Counted from the first letter of the stretch, positions 12,338 through 21,379 are shown. The stretch: DNA of 40,776 nucleotides from Oscillospiraceae bacterium (GCA_017430455.1 JAFRMX010000010.1:1-40776); one strand, 5' to 3'. Notes: a model not told the origin generated them from the letters alone. Made by a program: numbers and translations.

Positions 12338-14859
12338 TGCTCTTCGCCGCCTTTCTCCTCCGTGCCGGTCTCCGGTATAGCCGGAGCCCCTGATCCCTCG
12401 ATCGTTTTCTTAAGCTCCCCGAGCTCATTCAGTCTGTCCTCGGGGATATCGCTGACCGTTCCCATATCCATGATCGCGTTTATCTCGCCGCTGAACACAC
12501 CCTTGATCTCCGCGTCTATTATTCCGTTTACCATGCCTCTCACCCTGCCGTTGACCTGCACGATACCCGTCTTTACCGTCGGCTGTATCGGGTTCGTGAT
12601 GGTGAAGGAGGTCCGTGAGATCAGCGTATCGCCCAGCAGAAGGATCTGGGGGAGTATGCACATGACCAGAAAGATCGAGATCAAAGTTCCGGATCCTATG
12701 AAGGCGCCGATCTTCGAGATCGTCTCGTCGGAGGTGACGAGCCCTATTGCGATGCCAGCGGAGGCAAGCATGAGGCCGGACGTGATGATGGTCGGAAAAG
12801 CCATATTGAGCGTCTCTATCATCGCCTCTTTTACGGACATCCTCGACTTATACTCCATGTAGCGGCTGGAGATGACTATGGCGTAGTCTATGTTCGCGCC
12901 CATCTGTATGGAGGAGACGATAAGAAAGCTCAGGAAGAAGACGTTGGAGTTTCTCAAATACGGGATCGCGAAGTTGCACCAGATACTGCCCTGGATGACG
13001 AGTATCAGGAGCACCGGAAGACCTACGGACTTAAATGTGAGCAGCAATACGGCTATAACGAAGAGGATGGTCAGAATACTGTTCAGGACATTGTCCTTCT
13101 CGAAGGATTTCATAAGGTCATAGCAGCTCGTGCTGTCTCCGACCGCGTAGTATTCGCTGTAATATTTGGCCTCAAGCCCGTGGATGATGCTCAGATATCC
13201 GAAGGTGCTCTCGCCCTCTGTCGGAAGATTCAGTTCCACGACTATCCTCGAATACTCATCGCTCATGAGCTGCGCCTTGGCGTCGTCGAGCTGTGTTCTG
13301 AGATCTTCGATCCGCTCCGATGTATCCCGATCCAGAACTATCCCCAGCGACTCCTGTTCCTCCACAAGATAGGAAGCCATATCTATCAGCGGGACCGAGT
13401 AATTCGAGATGTTCGTTATGACCTGCCCGTAGTAGCCCTTGTCGGCTGCATAGGCGGCATAGAGCGTCGCCGCGACCTCGTAGTCGAGGTCCGTATACTC
13501 GGAAAACTGCCTGGGAGTCATCCCGTCCGTGAGGTTCGCGCCGTTTACTTCTATATTCGCGAGTCCGAGCACGCTCTCGACTCCCTGGAGCTGTTCCAGA
13601 TCCTCCGTGAGCTTTTTCTCGCTCTCGTAATCCCCGGAGGGAACTATTACCGCGAGCTGGTTCGTCTTTCCGAAGGTCTCCTCGATCTTCTTTTTCGCCA
13701 GCTGGCTCTCATTCTGCCTGAAAGATGTCACGGAGTAGACCGAATAGACGTAGTTCACCCTGTTCGAGCAGATATAGGCACCGATAAGGATCGCGATGAA
13801 AAGGACCGGGACCACATAGCGCGTGGCGTAGGCCGTTTTTCCGAGAAAGGAGATCTTCGGCACGAAATTTCTGTGCTTTGTCTTGTCCATCCATTTGGAG
13901 AAGATGAGAAGTAACCCCGGCATCAGCAGAAAGACCGACAGAAGACTCAAAATGATAGCCTTTATAAGGACTATGCCCATATCGTAGCCGAGTCTGAAGG
14001 ACATGAAGGTCATGGCGAGAAGCCCCGCGACCGTTGTCAGGCTGCTGGCGGAGATTTCCGGGATGGCCTTGCTCAGCGAGATTATGGCCGCCTGCCTTGC
14101 GTCCCCGAGATTTTCCTTCTCCTCCGTAAAGCGGTGGCAGAGGATGATGGCGTAGTCTACGGCAAGGGCAAGCTGGAGGACTATGGCTATGGAGTTTGAG
14201 ACGAATGAGATGGTCCCGAAGATGAAATTCGTGCCCATATTCAATATGGCCGCCGCCCCGAAGGTTAAAAGCAGGACGGGGACCTCGGCGTAAGACTTCG
14301 AAGTGAAGAGCAGGACCAGAATAATGATCACGACGGCGATCAGGTCCACTATGAGCATCTCGGACTCGATTATCTTCTCCAACGGATTGCCGATCTCGCT
14401 TTTGACATAGCTGTCGTAGGGCGCCAGAAGCTCCTCGGTCTCCGCCAGAGCTGCTATCGGAACTTCGTCCATGGTGTCGCCGTCAAATGTAATATTGAAA
14501 AGGGCGGCGCTCTCTTTATAGTGGTCTTCCGAATCGTCGAAATCCACCGATTTCACGCCCTCTATTTCCTCTATCCGGCCGAGGATCTCCTCGGCCTGCT
14601 CATAGGAGATGCTGTCCACCATGACCTCCGCTGTCGCGTAGGTGGTAAACTCGGAGTTCATGATATCGAGCCCCTGCCTCGTTTCCGTATCCTCGGAGAG
14701 ATACACGGTGATATCGTCGTTCACCTTTACCCAGTTGCGCGAGAACGCGCAGAAGATCGCGGCGATCAGGAAGAAGAAGATGATGAAATTTCTCCTGTCC
14801 ACTATGAAGGTCGCGAGTTTTTCCATGAAGGACCTGTTATTTTTTGCTTCTTTGTTCAT
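12334..14859 (-). CDS. MMPL/RND-family transporter (841 aa)
   Basis: The duplicated RND architecture is clear. A first transmembrane helix (about 24-42) precedes an extracytoplasmic loop (about 43-160). A five- to six-helix bundle follows (about 160-375), then a second large loop (about 385-595) and a second helix bundle (about 598-755). The repeated motif 'DYAIILCHRFTEEK' and 'NIDYAIVISSRYMEYK' marks the equivalent fourth helices, with an Asp typical of proton-coupled MMPL proteins. Members export lipids, lipid-linked compounds or peptides. The C-terminal region (about 770-841) is amphipathic and acidic, with no partner domain. Four-base overlaps with both neighbours show translational coupling. 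The substrate is unknown; the GLUG protein or a product of the GT-C-like membrane protein are candidates by context. Confidence 0.85.
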   Translation of the reverse strand: MNKEAKNNRSFMEKLATFIVDRRNFIIFFFLIAAIFCAFSRNWVKVNDDITVYLSEDTETRQGLDIMNSEFTTYATAEVMVDSISYEQAEEILGRIEEIEGVKSVDFDDSEDHYKESAALFNITFDGDTMDEVPIAALAETEELLAPYDSYVKSEIGNPLEKIIESEMLIVDLIAVVIIILVLLFTSKSYAEVPVLLLTFGAAAILNMGTNFIFGTISFVSNSIAIVLQLALAVDYAIILCHRFTEEKENLGDARQAAIISLSKAIPEISASSLTTVAGLLAMTFMSFRLGYDMGIVLIKAIILSLLSVFLLMPGLLLIFSKWMDKTKHRNFVPKISFLGKTAYATRYVVPVLFIAILIGAYICSNRVNYVYSVYSVTSFRQNESQLAKKKIEETFGKTNQLAVIVPSGDYESEKKLTEDLEQLQGVESVLGLANIEVNGANLTDGMTPRQFSEYTDLDYEVAATLYAAYAADKGYYGQVITNISNYSVPLIDMASYLVEEQESLGIVLDRDTSERIEDLRTQLDDAKAQLMSDEYSRIVVELNLPTEGESTFGYLSIIHGLEAKYYSEYYAVGDSTSCYDLMKSFEKDNVLNSILTILFVIAVLLLTFKSVGLPVLLILVIQGSIWCNFAIPYLRNSNVFFLSFLIVSSIQMGANIDYAIVISSRYMEYKSRMSVKEAMIETLNMAFPTIITSGLMLASAGIAIGLVTSDETISKIGAFIGSGTLISIFLVMCILPQILLLGDTLISRTSFTITNPIQPTVKTGIVQVNGRVRGMVNGIIDAEIKGVFSGEINAIMDMGTVSDIPEDRLNELGELKKTIEGSGAPAIPETGTEEKGGEEQ

Positions 14860-16763
14860 TCCTTTTCCTGTCTTACTTTGTAGATCGCGGTGTTTCCGTA
14901 TGAGTACACCGTATCGAAGTATTCATCGAACCAGAATTTGTCCGCGCCCGCGTATATCTCGGAGGGGCCTATAAATACATAGTCAACGTTATATTTATCA
15001 AAAAGCCCCCTGGAAGAGCCGGGTGATGACAGCATCCGCTTGGCGTCTGTATTCGCGGGTAAGTAGTCGAGCCCGTGATAAAACAGATACGAAGGGCTCC
15101 CGCACACGATATTCCTGCCCGTCAGGGAAGCGACGGCGTTGTTGTGGTTATCTGCCGTCAGAAACACGTCGGAGGGCTCCGTATTGCTCTTTATATACTC
15201 AGCCGCCATTACGGCGCTTTCATCGAAGTGGCAGTAGGCATTGCCTTTGAGGCCCGAATTTATCTCCCTCGCGATGCTCAACGCCGCCGCGTTCGACGAT
15301 ATTATGAGAAGCACCGCCGCGAGCAGCACCCTCAGTTTCCCGTTTTTCAGGGCAGAGAGCCATGTTACGAGCTCGGAGGCCGACATTATGCAGGCGAGAA
15401 GATAGCCGACATAAAAGATCTTGTTGTTGTCGTATACGTTCGGCTGGAAGACGAAGAGCTCTCCGATAACGAAGATCAGGATCGCTCCGGAGGCAAAGCC
15501 CCGCGTGTCTCGGTCCGCCGTGAAGAAGGCGATGACGCTTAAGGGCAGCAGGATCCCGATATTCTTCAGCCAGAATACGAAGAAATTCTCGTTCCCGTTG
15601 TTGACCCAGTCGAGGTGGAGGCGCAGGAAGTGATCCGAGCCTCCGACGGACCTGAAGGACCACGCGAAGAGCTGTGGCGCGGCAAGGCTCACCGCGAGAA
15701 AGCCGTATATCAGCCAGTTTGTAAACAGCGCCCGTTTATTCTCCTTCCGCGCGCCGAGCGTGTATATCATCCAGCAGATAGAGACGAGGCCCAGGGCGAA
15801 AAAGCTGTGGGTGTGGACCATCGGAAGGGCTCCGCCGAGAACGCCGGCGCAGACCGCGTATTTTCTGCTGCCCTCTCCGAACATCGCGAGATAAAGCAGA
15901 TACATAACCGCGAAAAGTGCGCACCAGCCGAACAGGGTCGCTCTTTGCGGGATGAGCAAGTCACAGATGACATTTACCCATCTCATGCCCTCGTCCGTGA
16001 GGTTCGTCGGGGTGAAATAGAAGCCGTTCATCAGCTGGGAGAAGCTGTAGTCCCCGTTCAGGAAATATACAGTTCCGAAGCCCCCGTTCAGGAAGAAGAA
16101 CAAAAAGGCAAAAATGGCGGCCTTCGAGCTTTGAGTGACGAGAGCGGCAAGATGCCAGACCCCGCAAAAGACATCCGCCAGCGCGATGAGCATCGGGAGC
16201 ATATACGCCCATCTGAGATCGGTCCCCAGAAGATACAGGCTCGCGGAGACGCTGTCGCACAAAAAGGGGTAGTTGAGCGCCGTTCCCGGAAGAAGGCTGT
16301 ACTCGAAGGGGAATCTCCCCTGCTCCGCCATCGAAGTTATGAAGCTCAGATGCATGGGCATATCGCCGTAGGTGCTCTGGCCGGTATAGTAAGCGCCGTT
16401 TATCGGGCGAAGTGTATGTGTATAAAGAATAAAAGCGGTAAAGACAAAGAACAGACCTGTCAGAAATACAGGTCTTAAGTTTGTCTTCTGCTTTTTCCGA
16501 AGCGCTCCGAGCGGTCTTTCCCCTTTGCCCCGGGAGAGGATGAGCCCTGAGGCGGCGCCAAGGCCCGCCGCGAGAGCAACGATGTGGGCCTTTACGGTAA
16601 AACCGAGGAAAAGCGCGGGAAGAATGGGCGTCCACATGGCAAGAAGCAATCCGATAACGCTTCCGAGCCATACGATGATCACCCTTCTTCTCTCTTTGAA
16701 GAGTTTATCCGATATTAATATTCCCAGTGCCTGCCAGAAGCAGAGCCAGACGATTCCGAACAT
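14856..16763 (-). CDS. Multi-spanning membrane protein, GT-C-like (635 aa)
   Basis: About twelve to thirteen hydrophobic helices are spread over residues 1-500. The first large external loop contains 'YGDMPMHLSFITSMAEQGRF', whose acidic 'GDMPMH' matches the metal- or substrate-binding loop of GT-C-fold glycosyltransferases using polyprenyl-phosphate sugars. A soluble C-terminal domain follows (about 505-635) with 'EPSDVFLTADNHNNAVAS' and 'YNVDYVFIGPSE', common at the end of such enzymes. GT-C activity is therefore likely but unproven. It starts one base after the VanY stop codon and overlaps the MMPL gene by four bases. The context suggests it decorates or polymerises an envelope component handled by the MMPL transporter. 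Confidence 0.7.
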   Translation of the reverse strand: MFGIVWLCFWQALGILISDKLFKERRRVIIVWLGSVIGLLLAMWTPILPALFLGFTVKAHIVALAAGLGAASGLILSRGKGERPLGALRKKQKTNLRPVFLTGLFFVFTAFILYTHTLRPINGAYYTGQSTYGDMPMHLSFITSMAEQGRFPFEYSLLPGTALNYPFLCDSVSASLYLLGTDLRWAYMLPMLIALADVFCGVWHLAALVTQSSKAAIFAFLFFFLNGGFGTVYFLNGDYSFSQLMNGFYFTPTNLTDEGMRWVNVICDLLIPQRATLFGWCALFAVMYLLYLAMFGEGSRKYAVCAGVLGGALPMVHTHSFFALGLVSICWMIYTLGARKENKRALFTNWLIYGFLAVSLAAPQLFAWSFRSVGGSDHFLRLHLDWVNNGNENFFVFWLKNIGILLPLSVIAFFTADRDTRGFASGAILIFVIGELFVFQPNVYDNNKIFYVGYLLACIMSASELVTWLSALKNGKLRVLLAAVLLIISSNAAALSIAREINSGLKGNAYCHFDESAVMAAEYIKSNTEPSDVFLTADNHNNAVASLTGRNIVCGSPSYLFYHGLDYLPANTDAKRMLSSPGSSRGLFDKYNVDYVFIGPSEIYAGADKFWFDEYFDTVYSYGNTAIYKVRQEKE

Positions 16764-16764
16764 A

Positions 16765-17604
16765 TCAGGAAAGGCTCTCCAGATACTCTTCGAAGCAGAG
16801 CCCGGAATCTCTGATCTCCGCCGCGAGCTCCCTGCCTACGTAGCGGTAGTGCCAGGGCTCGTATATTATCCCGGTGATATCCTTCTTGTCGTTCGGGTAT
16901 CTGAGTATGAAGCCGTAGTCCCAGCAGTTCTCCATCAGCCACTGCTGGGTAAAGGTGTCCTCCTGGCCCTCGTCGAGCCAGACATAGTCCCAGTCTATGA
17001 TATCCACGGCCAGGCCCAGCTCGTGCTCGCTCGTTCCCGGCACGGCGACGCTTTTGGCGGCGATCATCTCGGCCGCGTCCCGGTCAGCTCCGGTCTCCTC
17101 GATAACTCTCTTGATCTTGTTGTCGAAGAGCATCTGCTGGTAATCGTGTGTCCTGTAGCCCGCGCAGATATAGGGGTTCCCTCCGGCGTTGTAGCAGGCG
17201 TCGAGCATCGCCACCAGATCGTCGAAGCAGCAGGAATCCACATATATCTCGCCGCGCTCCGGAACATAGAGCGTATAGACGTAGATCCCGGTAAGCTCTG
17301 GTTCCCAGTCCTCCGGAACGCTGTTCCATGGGTTGACGAGCGTCAGGAGCTTTTCGCGCAGAAGATCCGGCGTCGGGCTCGGCGACGGAGCCGGGGACGG
17401 TGAGGGGCTCGGCGTTACAGCCGGGGTCGCCGGCGCTTCGGTAACTTCCGGAGACGGAGAAACGGGCGCGTCGGGGATAAGCGGCGCTGCCGAAAGGGTC
17501 AGAAGCGCCGCGCAGGTCAGTATCAGGGCAAATATCAAAAACGCAAGGACAATGTCGATAGTTTTCAAGCCGTGCCGTCTCCGTGGGATCTTAATAAAAC
17601 GCAA
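16765..17604 (-). CDS. VanY-type D-alanyl-D-alanine carboxypeptidase (M15B)
   Basis: An N-terminal membrane anchor (about residues 14-38) and a Pro/Ser/Thr-rich linker (45-80) precede a peptidase M15B domain. Zinc ligands are seen in 'SEHELGLAVD' (His194, Asp201) and 'YEPWHYRYVG' (His252), with Glu249 as the catalytic base. 'YICAGYRTHDYQQMLF' fits the substrate-binding region. The enzyme should trim terminal D-Ala from peptidoglycan stem peptides outside the membrane. It is the first gene of the envelope operon. Start choice: TTG at 17604 gives 279 residues but lies about nine bases from the predicted transcription start. TTG at 17568, preceded by GGAGA, gives 267 residues and may be the real start. 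No vancomycin-resistance ligase genes are nearby, so a housekeeping or envelope-remodelling role is more likely. Confidence 0.88.
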   Translation of the reverse strand: MRFIKIPRRRHGLKTIDIVLAFLIFALILTCAALLTLSAAPLIPDAPVSPSPEVTEAPATPAVTPSPSPSPAPSPSPTPDLLREKLLTLVNPWNSVPEDWEPELTGIYVYTLYVPERGEIYVDSCCFDDLVAMLDACYNAGGNPYICAGYRTHDYQQMLFDNKIKRVIEETGADRDAAEMIAAKSVAVPGTSEHELGLAVDIIDWDYVWLDEGQEDTFTQQWLMENCWDYGFILRYPNDKKDITGIIYEPWHYRYVGRELAAEIRDSGLCFEEYLESLS

Positions 17605-17619
17605 TAATAATGCTGTTTG

Positions 17620-17648
17620 AATATACCACTTTCGGGACTTTTCTTCAA
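17620..17648 (-). promoter_or_regulatory. Promoter of the VanY/GT-C/MMPL/GLUG operon
   Basis: On the minus strand TTGAAG (17643-17648) and TATATT (17620-17625) are exactly 17 bases apart. The predicted transcription start is near 17613, which argues for the downstream TTG start codon of the VanY gene. Confidence 0.6.
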
Positions 17649-17710
17649 GGCTGCCCGGTCCCAGCGCTCAGATTTAATTGTTTTTTAATATTTTCAAAGC
17701 AGATTCCTTG

Positions 17711-17716
17711 TATAAT
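17711..17716 (+). promoter_or_regulatory. -10 box for the PH-domain gene pair
   Basis: A perfect TATAAT lies 26 bases before the start at 17743, with AAGGGG-type ribosome binding sequence in between. No good -35 box is seen at 16-18 bases, so only the -10 element is claimed. Confidence 0.4.
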
Positions 17717-17742
17717 TTCTCCGAAGAAAGGGGTGGTCTCCG

Positions 17743-18177
17743 ATGCCTGTAATCAAATGCCAGAAGCACTGGTTTTCCTATGTCTCGGAATCCCTGTGGT
17801 TCCTGCTCTTTCTCGCGGGATCCGTTGTCCTGATAAGATATAAGACCGGGCCGGGGCTTATAGCGCTCGGCGTGGTGCTCGCTTTAGCCGTTGTGTCCTT
17901 CTTCACGATCCGCGAGGAGTACATCGCCGTAAATCCCAAGGAGGTCATAGGGCACAAGGGCTTCATAAATTCGAGGACCCTGAGATCTCCTCTGTCCAAG
18001 GTGCAGGGCGTCGAGATCGACAACGGCCTTTTCGGGAAGATGTTCGGATATCACAACATCATCGTCACCACGGCCGGCACGTCAGGCGCGGAGTACGTTT
18101 TTAAGATGATGAAGAGCGCGAAGCAGTTCCAGGATTCCTTTATAGAATTTTCCAACATGCCGGGGGTGAGACAATGA
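17743..18177 (+). CDS. Membrane protein with bacterial PH domain (144 aa)
   Basis: Two adjacent hydrophobic helices (about residues 10-28 and 33-54) precede a bacterial pleckstrin-homology domain of the bPH_2/YdbS type (about 60-135). The motif 'SRTLRSPLSKVQGVEIDNGL', followed by 'FGYHNIIVTTAG', is characteristic. Such proteins are membrane-associated and often occur with envelope-stress or transport functions; no enzymatic activity is expected. AAGAAAGGGG upstream gives a clear start at 17743. It overlaps the DUF4230 gene by four bases (ATGA), so the two are coupled. It is divergent from the VanY operon across a 138-base intergenic region. Confidence 0.8.
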   Translation: MPVIKCQKHWFSYVSESLWFLLFLAGSVVLIRYKTGPGLIALGVVLALAVVSFFTIREEYIAVNPKEVIGHKGFINSRTLRSPLSKVQGVEIDNGLFGKMFGYHNIIVTTAGTSGAEYVFKMMKSAKQFQDSFIEFSNMPGVRQ

Positions 18178-18815
18178 ATTCAAGAGGCGGCGTTTTCAGC
18201 AATTTTGCCGTTCTGCTCCTTTTGGCCTTCGTCCTTCTGCTCGCCTTCTACGGGGGCAGGGCCGTGCTGCAGGACTACGGCTTTCTCGAGGGCAAGGACA
18301 AGGGCTTTGTGGAGATCGGCCCTGAGGGCATAATAAAGGAGGAGCTCTCCTCCGCCGGCGAGCTCATCTCCGCCCAGTATCTCTATACCTGCAGCGAGGA
18401 TTATTCGGACTCGAAGTCTATCTCCGGCTGGAACATTCCCCTGACGGAGAAGAGCTTTACCGTTGTATACGACGGGATGGTCAAGGCGGGCATAAAGGAT
18501 CTGAGCCGCGCGAAAATAAAAAAGACGGGCCCGGATACCTACAGGATCACTCTCCCTCAGGTCGAGATAACCGAGTGTTATCTCATTCCGGACTCGCTTT
18601 CGGTCACGAACGAATCGCACAATATATTAAATCAGATAAGTGTCGAGGACATAAACAACGCGCAGAAGAATCTGGAGGCGAACATGCTCAAGAAAGCCGA
18701 GGAGCACGGGCTTTTGGATTCCGCCCGCGACAACGCCGAGGCGATCATAAAGGGGCTTCTGACGGGCACCAGGGATCTGAAGGGCTGTACATTCGAATTC
18801 GAATTCGAGGATTAA
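18174..18815 (+). CDS. DUF4230-family membrane-anchored protein (213 aa)
   Basis: An N-terminal membrane helix (about residues 9-27) is followed by an extracytoplasmic domain. Its 'IIKEELSSAGELISAQYLYT' and 'SFTVVYDGMVKAGIKDLSRA' segments are typical of DUF4230 proteins, whose function is unknown. The C-terminal helix contains 'AEEHGLLDSARDNAEAIIKG', also typical. Translation is coupled to the PH-domain gene by an ATGA overlap. The pair ends convergently, 15 bases from the endonuclease III gene, with no clear terminator between them. A membrane-stress or surface-remodelling role is possible from the PH partner, but this is speculation. Confidence 0.75.
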   Translation: MNSRGGVFSNFAVLLLLAFVLLLAFYGGRAVLQDYGFLEGKDKGFVEIGPEGIIKEELSSAGELISAQYLYTCSEDYSDSKSISGWNIPLTEKSFTVVYDGMVKAGIKDLSRAKIKKTGPDTYRITLPQVEITECYLIPDSLSVTNESHNILNQISVEDINNAQKNLEANMLKKAEEHGLLDSARDNAEAIIKGLLTGTRDLKGCTFEFEFED

Positions 18816-18830
18816 AGCGGCAGAGCGGGC

Positions 18831-19475
18831 TCAGTCCTTGTTCTCCTCATAATAGCTGCAGTACTGCTTGAGGCAGCACGCCTCGCAATCCGGTCTTCTG
18901 GCTATGCAGACGGCCCGTCCGTGCAGGACCAGACAGTGGCAAAAATCGTTCGACTTCTCCGGGGGAAGAATCTCCCGGAGCTTTCTTTCGATCTTTTCGG
19001 GCTCCTTCAGCTTATCCACAAGGCCGAGCAGATTCGAGATCCTTATGCAGTGGGTATCCACTACGACCGAGCCGGGGACTTTATAGACATCCCCGAGTAT
19101 CAGGTTCGCGGTCTTTCTGCCAACTCCCGGAAGGGCCGTGAGCTCCTCCATGGTCGAGGGGACCTTTCCGCCGTGCTTTTCGATGAGTACCTTCGCGCAG
19201 TTTACGATGTCCCTCGCCTTGGCGTGATAGAAGCCGCAGGAGTGGATGTATCTCTCGACCTCTTCTACATCCGCGTTGGCGAAGGCTTCCAGGGTCGGGA
19301 AACGCTCAAACAGGGCGGGAGTCACCATGTTGACCCGCTCGTCCGTGCACTGGGCCGAGAGCCTTACGGAAAACAGGAGCTCGTAGTCCTTTCCGTAGTC
19401 GAGGGAACATCTCTGCTCGGGATACTCGTCGAGAAGGGTATTGACTATTTGATTGACCTGCTCTGCTGTTTTCAT
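18831..19475 (-). CDS. nth: Endonuclease III, DNA glycosylase/AP lyase
   Basis: Removes oxidised pyrimidines from DNA and cleaves the resulting abasic site. The helix-hairpin-helix segment 'LPGVGRKTANLILG' places the catalytic Lys at 121, with Asp140 in 'VVVDTH'. The four-Cys iron-sulfur loop at the C-terminus has spacing C-x6-C-x2-C-x5-C (Cys190, 197, 200, 206). The length of 214 residues is normal. The start codon overlaps the stop of the MtnA-like gene by four bases. It is the last gene of an operon starting with an AEC transporter at 22288, an unusual setting for a repair gene, though operons of unrelated housekeeping genes are common in Firmicutes. Confidence 0.93.
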   Translation of the reverse strand: MKTAEQVNQIVNTLLDEYPEQRCSLDYGKDYELLFSVRLSAQCTDERVNMVTPALFERFPTLEAFANADVEEVERYIHSCGFYHAKARDIVNCAKVLIEKHGGKVPSTMEELTALPGVGRKTANLILGDVYKVPGSVVVDTHCIRISNLLGLVDKLKEPEKIERKLREILPPEKSNDFCHCLVLHGRAVCIARRPDCEACCLKQYCSYYEENKD

Positions 19476-20551
19476 ACGACTATGTCATATTCTCCGGAGG
19501 CGCCGGACTCGAAGTATTTATTGAGTTCATACGGGGAGAGGATCCCGATGTCCGTCACTATTCCGGTAATGAGCTCCGGAGGCGTGATGTCGAAGGCCGG
19601 GTAATATCCCTTCACTCCCTCCGCCGCGGTCCTGACACCCATCGCCTGGAGGGTGAAATCCCCGTCTCTCATCTCGATCTTTATGTCGTCTCTTGTCGCG
19701 TGCCCTTTGTCCGGGGCGCCGGTTATATAGACGGGAACGCCGAAGCGCTTCGCGACTATGGCTATCTGGAAGGTCCCGACCTTGTTGGCTACGTGCCCGT
19801 CCAGGCAGATGGCGTCCGCCGCGCAGGTGAAGACGTCTATGCCCTCGTTTTCCATGACGAAGGCGGCCATGTTGTCGGTTATGACCGTGACATCGAAGCC
19901 CATGTCGCGGGCCACGGTCGCTGTAAGCCTTGCGCCCTGGAAATATGGCCTCGTCTCCGGGCAGAAGAGCTTAATGTCCTTGCCGCGCTCCCTGCAGACC
20001 TTGAGCATCATTCCGACTATGGTCTCTCCGAAGCACTGGGTCATTATATGCCCGCCGTCGGGAAACCTGTCGACGAGAAACTCCGCGATCTTATTTATCT
20101 TTCCGTACCTGTGGTTGTTGGCGGAGATGAGCTGCCCGTATACCGCTTCCACGGTATCCCTGCCCTCGTCTATCGCCTTCTCGGCCGCTTTGAGGCAGCC
20201 GGATGTGACGAGCTGCATACGTCCCACGGTCGTCGGGCGGGCGTGTGAGATCGTGTCCGCCGCTTTGCTAAGATACGCCTTCTGGGCGATAGCGGAGAGA
20301 TCCCTGCACTCGTAGGCCGCCAGCTGCATGCCCGCCGCCGCGGCGGTGAAGGGGCCCGCGGACTGTGTCACCATATCCGTGATCGCCTTTGTCACTTCCT
20401 CGTGCGTTCTGCACTCGACGAACTCGGTCTTTGCCGGATAGATCCGCCTGTCTAGAATATATACTCTTCCGTTCTCGTAGCGGGCGATATTCTCATATCT
20501 GAGCATGAAGGCAAGGCCTTCATCCGCTCTTATACAGGTCCCATTGCTCAT
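19472..20551 (-). CDS. MtnA/eIF2B-alpha-like sugar-phosphate isomerase (359 aa)
   Basis: A member of the family containing methylthioribose-1-phosphate isomerase (MtnA) and ribose-1,5-bisphosphate isomerase. Conserved segments are 'HIMTQCFGE' (catalytic Cys173), 'CPETRPYFQGARLTA', 'VITDNMAAFVM' and 'AADAICLDGHVANKVGTFQ' (catalytic Asp246). The family converts an aldose 1-phosphate to the corresponding ketose phosphate. The purine nucleoside phosphorylase encoded upstream yields ribose 1-phosphate-type products, so a coupled nucleoside-salvage route is likely. The N-terminus (about 1-50) is shorter and less typical than in classical MtnA. It overlaps the genes on both sides by four bases. The exact substrate (5-methylthioribose 1-phosphate, 5-deoxyribose 1-phosphate or ribose phosphates) is not decided by the sequence. 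Confidence 0.8.
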   Translation of the reverse strand: MSNGTCIRADEGLAFMLRYENIARYENGRVYILDRRIYPAKTEFVECRTHEEVTKAITDMVTQSAGPFTAAAAGMQLAAYECRDLSAIAQKAYLSKAADTISHARPTTVGRMQLVTSGCLKAAEKAIDEGRDTVEAVYGQLISANNHRYGKINKIAEFLVDRFPDGGHIMTQCFGETIVGMMLKVCRERGKDIKLFCPETRPYFQGARLTATVARDMGFDVTVITDNMAAFVMENEGIDVFTCAADAICLDGHVANKVGTFQIAIVAKRFGVPVYITGAPDKGHATRDDIKIEMRDGDFTLQAMGVRTAAEGVKGYYPAFDITPPELITGIVTDIGILSPYELNKYFESGASGEYDIVV

Positions 20552-21369
20552 ATCTTCTCAGTCAGCTCCGCCATGAAATCGAGGAAGGGCTTTTTGAGCA
20601 TGGAGGTCACATCGTCCATCTCCTCCAAAGTTATCGGCTGCTCGAGTATGCCTGCGGCCATGTTTACCATGACCGAGAGGCCGAGGACCGGGATCCCGCA
20701 GTGGGCGGCGGTCAGCGCTTCGGGAGCCGTGGACATGCCTGCCGCGTCTCCGCCTAAGATCCGGGCGACCCTGATCTCCGCGGGAGTCTCGAACTGGGGC
20801 CCGGGGAAGAAGAAGTACACGCCCTCCTGCATGGAGAGCCCGTGCTTCGAGCCGAGGACCTTCGCGAGATCGCGCAGATCCTTCGGGTACATATTCGAGA
20901 CATCGGGGTAGCGCGGCCCGAGCTCCTCCGTGTTTCTGCCTCTTAAGGGGCTGTCTCCGAAGAGCTTTATGTGGTCTTTGATTATCATGATATCACCGAC
21001 ATGATAGTCGAGATTGATCGCTCCCGCCGCGTTCGTTACTATGAGCTTTTTTATTCCCAGAAGCTTCAGGACTCTGACCGGAGTTGCAAGCTTTTCATAG
21101 GAATAGCCTTCGTAGCGGTGGACTCTCCCGTTCATGCAGGCTACGGTCTTTCCTCCGAGCCTTCCTATGATAAGCTTTCCCGCGTGGCCGGAGACGGTCG
21201 CTTTCGGGAAATTCGGGATCTCGGAAAAGTCTATGCTTACCGCGTCCTCCAGAAGATCGGCGTAAGCGCCGAGCGCGGTCCCCAGAATTATCCCGAGCTC
21301 CGGGACCAGGTCTGTCTTGCTCCTGATATAGTCTGCTGCTTTTTCATAGAATTTAAGATCGTACTTCAT
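20548..21369 (-). CDS. punA: Purine nucleoside phosphorylase, trimeric type
   Basis: Phosphorolyses purine nucleosides to the free base and ribose 1-phosphate. Family segments are 'LGIILGTALGAYAD' (phosphate loop region), 'MNGRVHRYEGYS', 'TNAAGAINLDYHVGDIMII', 'PGPQFETPAEIR' (Glu that binds the purine) and 'MSTAPEALTAAHCGIPVLGL'. The residue after 'LSVMV' is Asn, as in inosine/guanosine phosphorylases. MTA phosphorylases have Asp there, so 6-oxopurine nucleosides are the expected substrates. The length of 273 residues is normal. The stop overlaps the MtnA-like gene, and eleven bases separate the start from the AEC transporter gene. Confidence 0.9.
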   Translation of the reverse strand: MKYDLKFYEKAADYIRSKTDLVPELGIILGTALGAYADLLEDAVSIDFSEIPNFPKATVSGHAGKLIIGRLGGKTVACMNGRVHRYEGYSYEKLATPVRVLKLLGIKKLIVTNAAGAINLDYHVGDIMIIKDHIKLFGDSPLRGRNTEELGPRYPDVSNMYPKDLRDLAKVLGSKHGLSMQEGVYFFFPGPQFETPAEIRVARILGGDAAGMSTAPEALTAAHCGIPVLGLSVMVNMAAGILEQPITLEEMDDVTSMLKKPFLDFMAELTEKI

Positions 21370-21379
21370 GATTATCTCC

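Noticed and set aside
15615..16478. A 287-codon open frame on the plus strand
   Set aside because: It is antisense to the GT-C-like membrane protein, whose hydrophobic helices and coupling to its neighbours support the minus-strand gene.
16765..17604. VanY-type enzyme considered as part of a vancomycin-resistance cluster
   Set aside because: No VanH, VanA-type ligase, VanX or two-component system is present. The partners are a membrane enzyme, an exporter and a surface protein.
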